NCBI GenBank assembly: GCA_020052975.1
Contig: JAGVOC010000246.1
Coordinates: forward strand, 1 to 7,031
Reading direction: 5' to 3'
DNA length: 7,031 nt
From: Desulfobacterales bacterium
Lineage (GTDB): Bacteria; Desulfobacterota; Desulfobacteria; Desulfobacterales; RPRI01
Within the stretch, counting starts at the first letter, position 1. Each line of letters starts with the position of its first letter. A program made the translations under genes and the position numbers. The notes beneath the pieces were generated by a model. The model did no database searches and was not told the DNA's origin. It saw nothing but the letters and a program-made list of their open reading frames with translations. Positions 5,297 to 7,031 of this stretch are shown here, in pieces.

Positions 5297-6916
5297 TCAT
5301 TTCAGCTGGCCGTTTGCATGCATCTGCCTCAGTCCTTTTTTATCGAACTTCATAACGCTTGTCTTCGGCAATGCATTGATGAACGCAAACTGCTTCGGTA
5401 TCCAGTATGAGGCCTTAACCTTGTCCCGGAGATATTCCTGCAAATCAGCGGCTGTCAGCGTCTCACCCTGCTGAACGACTATGCATCCGAAAGGCACTTC
5501 CTGCCATTTAGGATCAGGAACACCTATAATAGCGGCTTCCAGAACTTTCGGATGTGCCATTATCATGTTTTCAAGATCCACCGACGAGATCCATTCACCA
5601 CCGCTCTTTACCAGGTCTTTTGTCCTGTCGACGATTCTCAAGTACCCTTCTCCGTCAATCGTGCCCATATCACCGGTATGGAACCAACCGTCCACAAAAG
5701 ACAGCCGGGAGCGCTCCGGATCTTTGTAGTATTCATCGGCTATCCATGGCCCCTTGAGCCATATCTCACCCATCTCCGTACCGTTATTTTTTACATCTTT
5801 TCCCGTTTCAGTGTTCACAACCTTCATGTCGACACCGAGAGCAGGCAGGCCGGCACTGTTTCTCACGCTGTAGAGTTCATCGGGGGAGAGGTCCGTCATG
5901 TAGCTTTTTTCGAGGGCGGCTGTTGCAAGGGGAGATGTTTCAGTCCCGCCGTATGCCTGTCTTATGGGGAAATTGTACTTTTCATTCAATCCGCGCATCA
6001 GAGAGAGCGGACATGCCGAGCCGCCGCTTGCTATAACCCTCAGGGATGAAAAATCGTGCCATCCTCCCTTTTCGAGATAATCATAGAGCATCAGCCATAT
6101 TGTAGGGACACCGCAGGTAACGGTGACCTTTTCATCTGCAATCACCCGGCAGATCTTTTCCATATTGAGCGTTTCTCTGCCGGGCAGTATCTGTTTGATG
6201 CCCATCCCTACACAGATGAACGGCATACCCCAGGCATTCGCATGAAACATCGGAACGATATGGAGGGCGCAGTCGCTCTCGAAAGTTCCGAAAGTTACAG
6301 CCCCGGCATAACTGTGAAGGACTATGCTCCTGTGGGTATATACCACACCCTTCGGATCACCGGTGGTGGCCGAAGTATAACACATCATCGCAGGATCTTT
6401 CTCGTCAAGATCTTCTGGGAAATCATATTCGGCCGGAAATTGCGAGATCCAATCATCATATAAATAAACCGGCGAAAGAGTTGTATTGGGAAGCTTGCCG
6501 CTTTGCGAAAGAACAACAAAATGCTCCACAGTTTTTAACTGATCTTTTATCATTTCCGCTATGATGAGAAGATCCTCCTCGATAAAGAGCACTTTGTCCT
6601 CCGCATGATTGAGTATATAGGAAAGATGCTGCGGAGGCAACCTGAAGTTTGCCGTATGCAGAACCGCTCCCATGCAGGGAACGCCAAAATAGAGCTCAAG
6701 GTGCCGATGGTTGTTGAGCGCAATGCTTGCAACCCTGTCGCCTTTCTTAATGCCGATGGATTTAAGCGCGTTGGCTAACTGACAGGTTCGTTTGTAATAA
6801 TCCCCGTAAGTGTAGCGAAATATCTCATCCGGATAAATCGATAATATCTCTTTTTTCGGGAAATACCGTGCTGCCCTCAAAAGAAGTGTTCTCATCAACA
6901 AAGGATAGTCCATCAT
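5297..6916 (-). CDS. Fatty-acid-type acyl-CoA ligase (AMP-binding enzyme)
   Basis: This 539-residue enzyme of the ANL superfamily activates a carboxylic acid with ATP to an acyl-adenylate and then to the CoA thioester. Visible motifs are the P-loop YTSATTGDPKG (180-190), the ligase signature QAYGGTETSP (320-329, with Gly where Met is common), HTGD (413-416), the hinge RTKDLVKSGGEWISS (431-445), and the C-terminal PKTSVMKFDKKGLR (517-530) with Lys523 as probable catalytic lysine. It resembles medium/long-chain FadD-like ligases; chain length cannot be read from sequence. The start at 6916 (MMDYPLL) is chosen because AAGGAGGG lies 8 nt upstream. The frame stays open further upstream only because it reads through the dispersed repeat at 6935-7031, so the longer version is artefactual. 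It is the first gene of an operon with the serine hydrolase. The product is probably cytoplasmic. Function class is confident; natural substrate is not. Confidence 0.95.
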   Translation of the reverse strand: MMDYPLLMRTLLLRAARYFPKKEILSIYPDEIFRYTYGDYYKRTCQLANALKSIGIKKGDRVASIALNNHRHLELYFGVPCMGAVLHTANFRLPPQHLSYILNHAEDKVLFIEEDLLIIAEMIKDQLKTVEHFVVLSQSGKLPNTTLSPVYLYDDWISQFPAEYDFPEDLDEKDPAMMCYTSATTGDPKGVVYTHRSIVLHSYAGAVTFGTFESDCALHIVPMFHANAWGMPFICVGMGIKQILPGRETLNMEKICRVIADEKVTVTCGVPTIWLMLYDYLEKGGWHDFSSLRVIASGGSACPLSLMRGLNEKYNFPIRQAYGGTETSPLATAALEKSYMTDLSPDELYSVRNSAGLPALGVDMKVVNTETGKDVKNNGTEMGEIWLKGPWIADEYYKDPERSRLSFVDGWFHTGDMGTIDGEGYLRIVDRTKDLVKSGGEWISSVDLENMIMAHPKVLEAAIIGVPDPKWQEVPFGCIVVQQGETLTAADLQEYLRDKVKASYWIPKQFAFINALPKTSVMKFDKKGLRQMHANGQLK

Positions 6917-6924
6917 AGGTTGTT

Positions 6925-6932
6925 CCCTCCTT
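6925..6932 (-). promoter_or_regulatory. Ribosome binding site deciding the ligase start
   Basis: AAGGAGGG lies 8 nt before the ATG at 6916-6914 (a second ATG follows at once). It lies just outside the dispersed repeat and argues against the 35-codon longer frame that begins with TTG at 7021 inside the repeat. Confidence 0.85.
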
Positions 6933-6934
6933 TT

Positions 6935-7031
6935 ATTGACGGCTTCGTAAAAAGTCATTCTGCTGTGTTGCACTTCATCTTTCGTCATTGCAGCGTACGA
7001 AAAGTACGCTTCATTCCTCAAGATTCGTGCG
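6935..7031 (-). repeat. Dispersed ~98-bp repeat with hairpin, copy 2, cut by the window edge
   Basis: This is the inverted copy of 3754-3851. The hairpin arms AGCGTAC (6992-6998) and GTACGCT (7004-7010) are identical to copy 1, but the loop (GAAAA, 6999-7003) differs in sequence and length. The match continues to the last base, so the unit extends beyond the window. It ends 2 nt before the ligase Shine-Dalgarno, so the ligase promoter must lie in or beyond this repeat. Confidence 0.9.

Noticed and set aside
1..7031. CRISPR array, tRNA or rRNA gene
   Set aside because: No regularly spaced repeats, cloverleaf or rRNA core sequence was seen. The IVS-like element is not embedded in rRNA here.

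Overview
The window looks like a repeat-rich, gene-sparse stretch of a mesophilic bacterial chromosome. All supported genes are on the minus strand. The acyl-CoA ligase, the solitary SWIB-domain protein, the DUF4185-type secreted protein, the four-helix-bundle element and the dispersed palindromic repeats together suggest a Desulfobacterota/Syntrophales-like anaerobe. That placement is inference from gene content and recalled repeat style, not from a marker gene. Codon use is standard: TGG encodes Trp in the large genes.

Layout from left to right. Positions 1-471 hold a palindromic repeat split by a ~413-bp insertion that carries a 23S-IVS/Avd-type four-helix-bundle gene. This gene has an in-frame TGA at a normally Trp codon. 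A second, uninterrupted copy of the same 45-bp repeat lies at 3645-3689, so the window holds both an occupied and an unoccupied version of the site. Positions 472-709 contain nothing I recognise. Next come a SWIB/MDM2-domain protein (710-1036) with a near-consensus sigma70 promoter, a small membrane protein (1303-1677) and a 37-residue Lys-rich protein (1742-1855). After a long stretch without a clear gene there is a decayed histidine-kinase fragment (about 2298-2444), then a secreted DUF4185-like beta-propeller protein (2470-3594).

The right half is a two-gene operon read leftward: a fatty-acid-type acyl-CoA ligase (6916-5297), then, 23 nt later, a membrane-anchored beta-lactamase-fold serine hydrolase (5273-3861). 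It is bracketed by two ~98-bp copies of another dispersed repeat in inverted orientation (3754-3851 and 6935-7031), each with a conserved hairpin stem and a different loop. A plausible but unproven reading is that the hydrolase frees a carboxylic acid outside the cytoplasm and the ligase activates it to a CoA thioester.

The most noteworthy signal is the occupied/empty pair at 1-471 versus 3645-3689. It gives near base-pair boundaries for a small element whose gene lies between 28-nt inverted ends built of 8-bp units.
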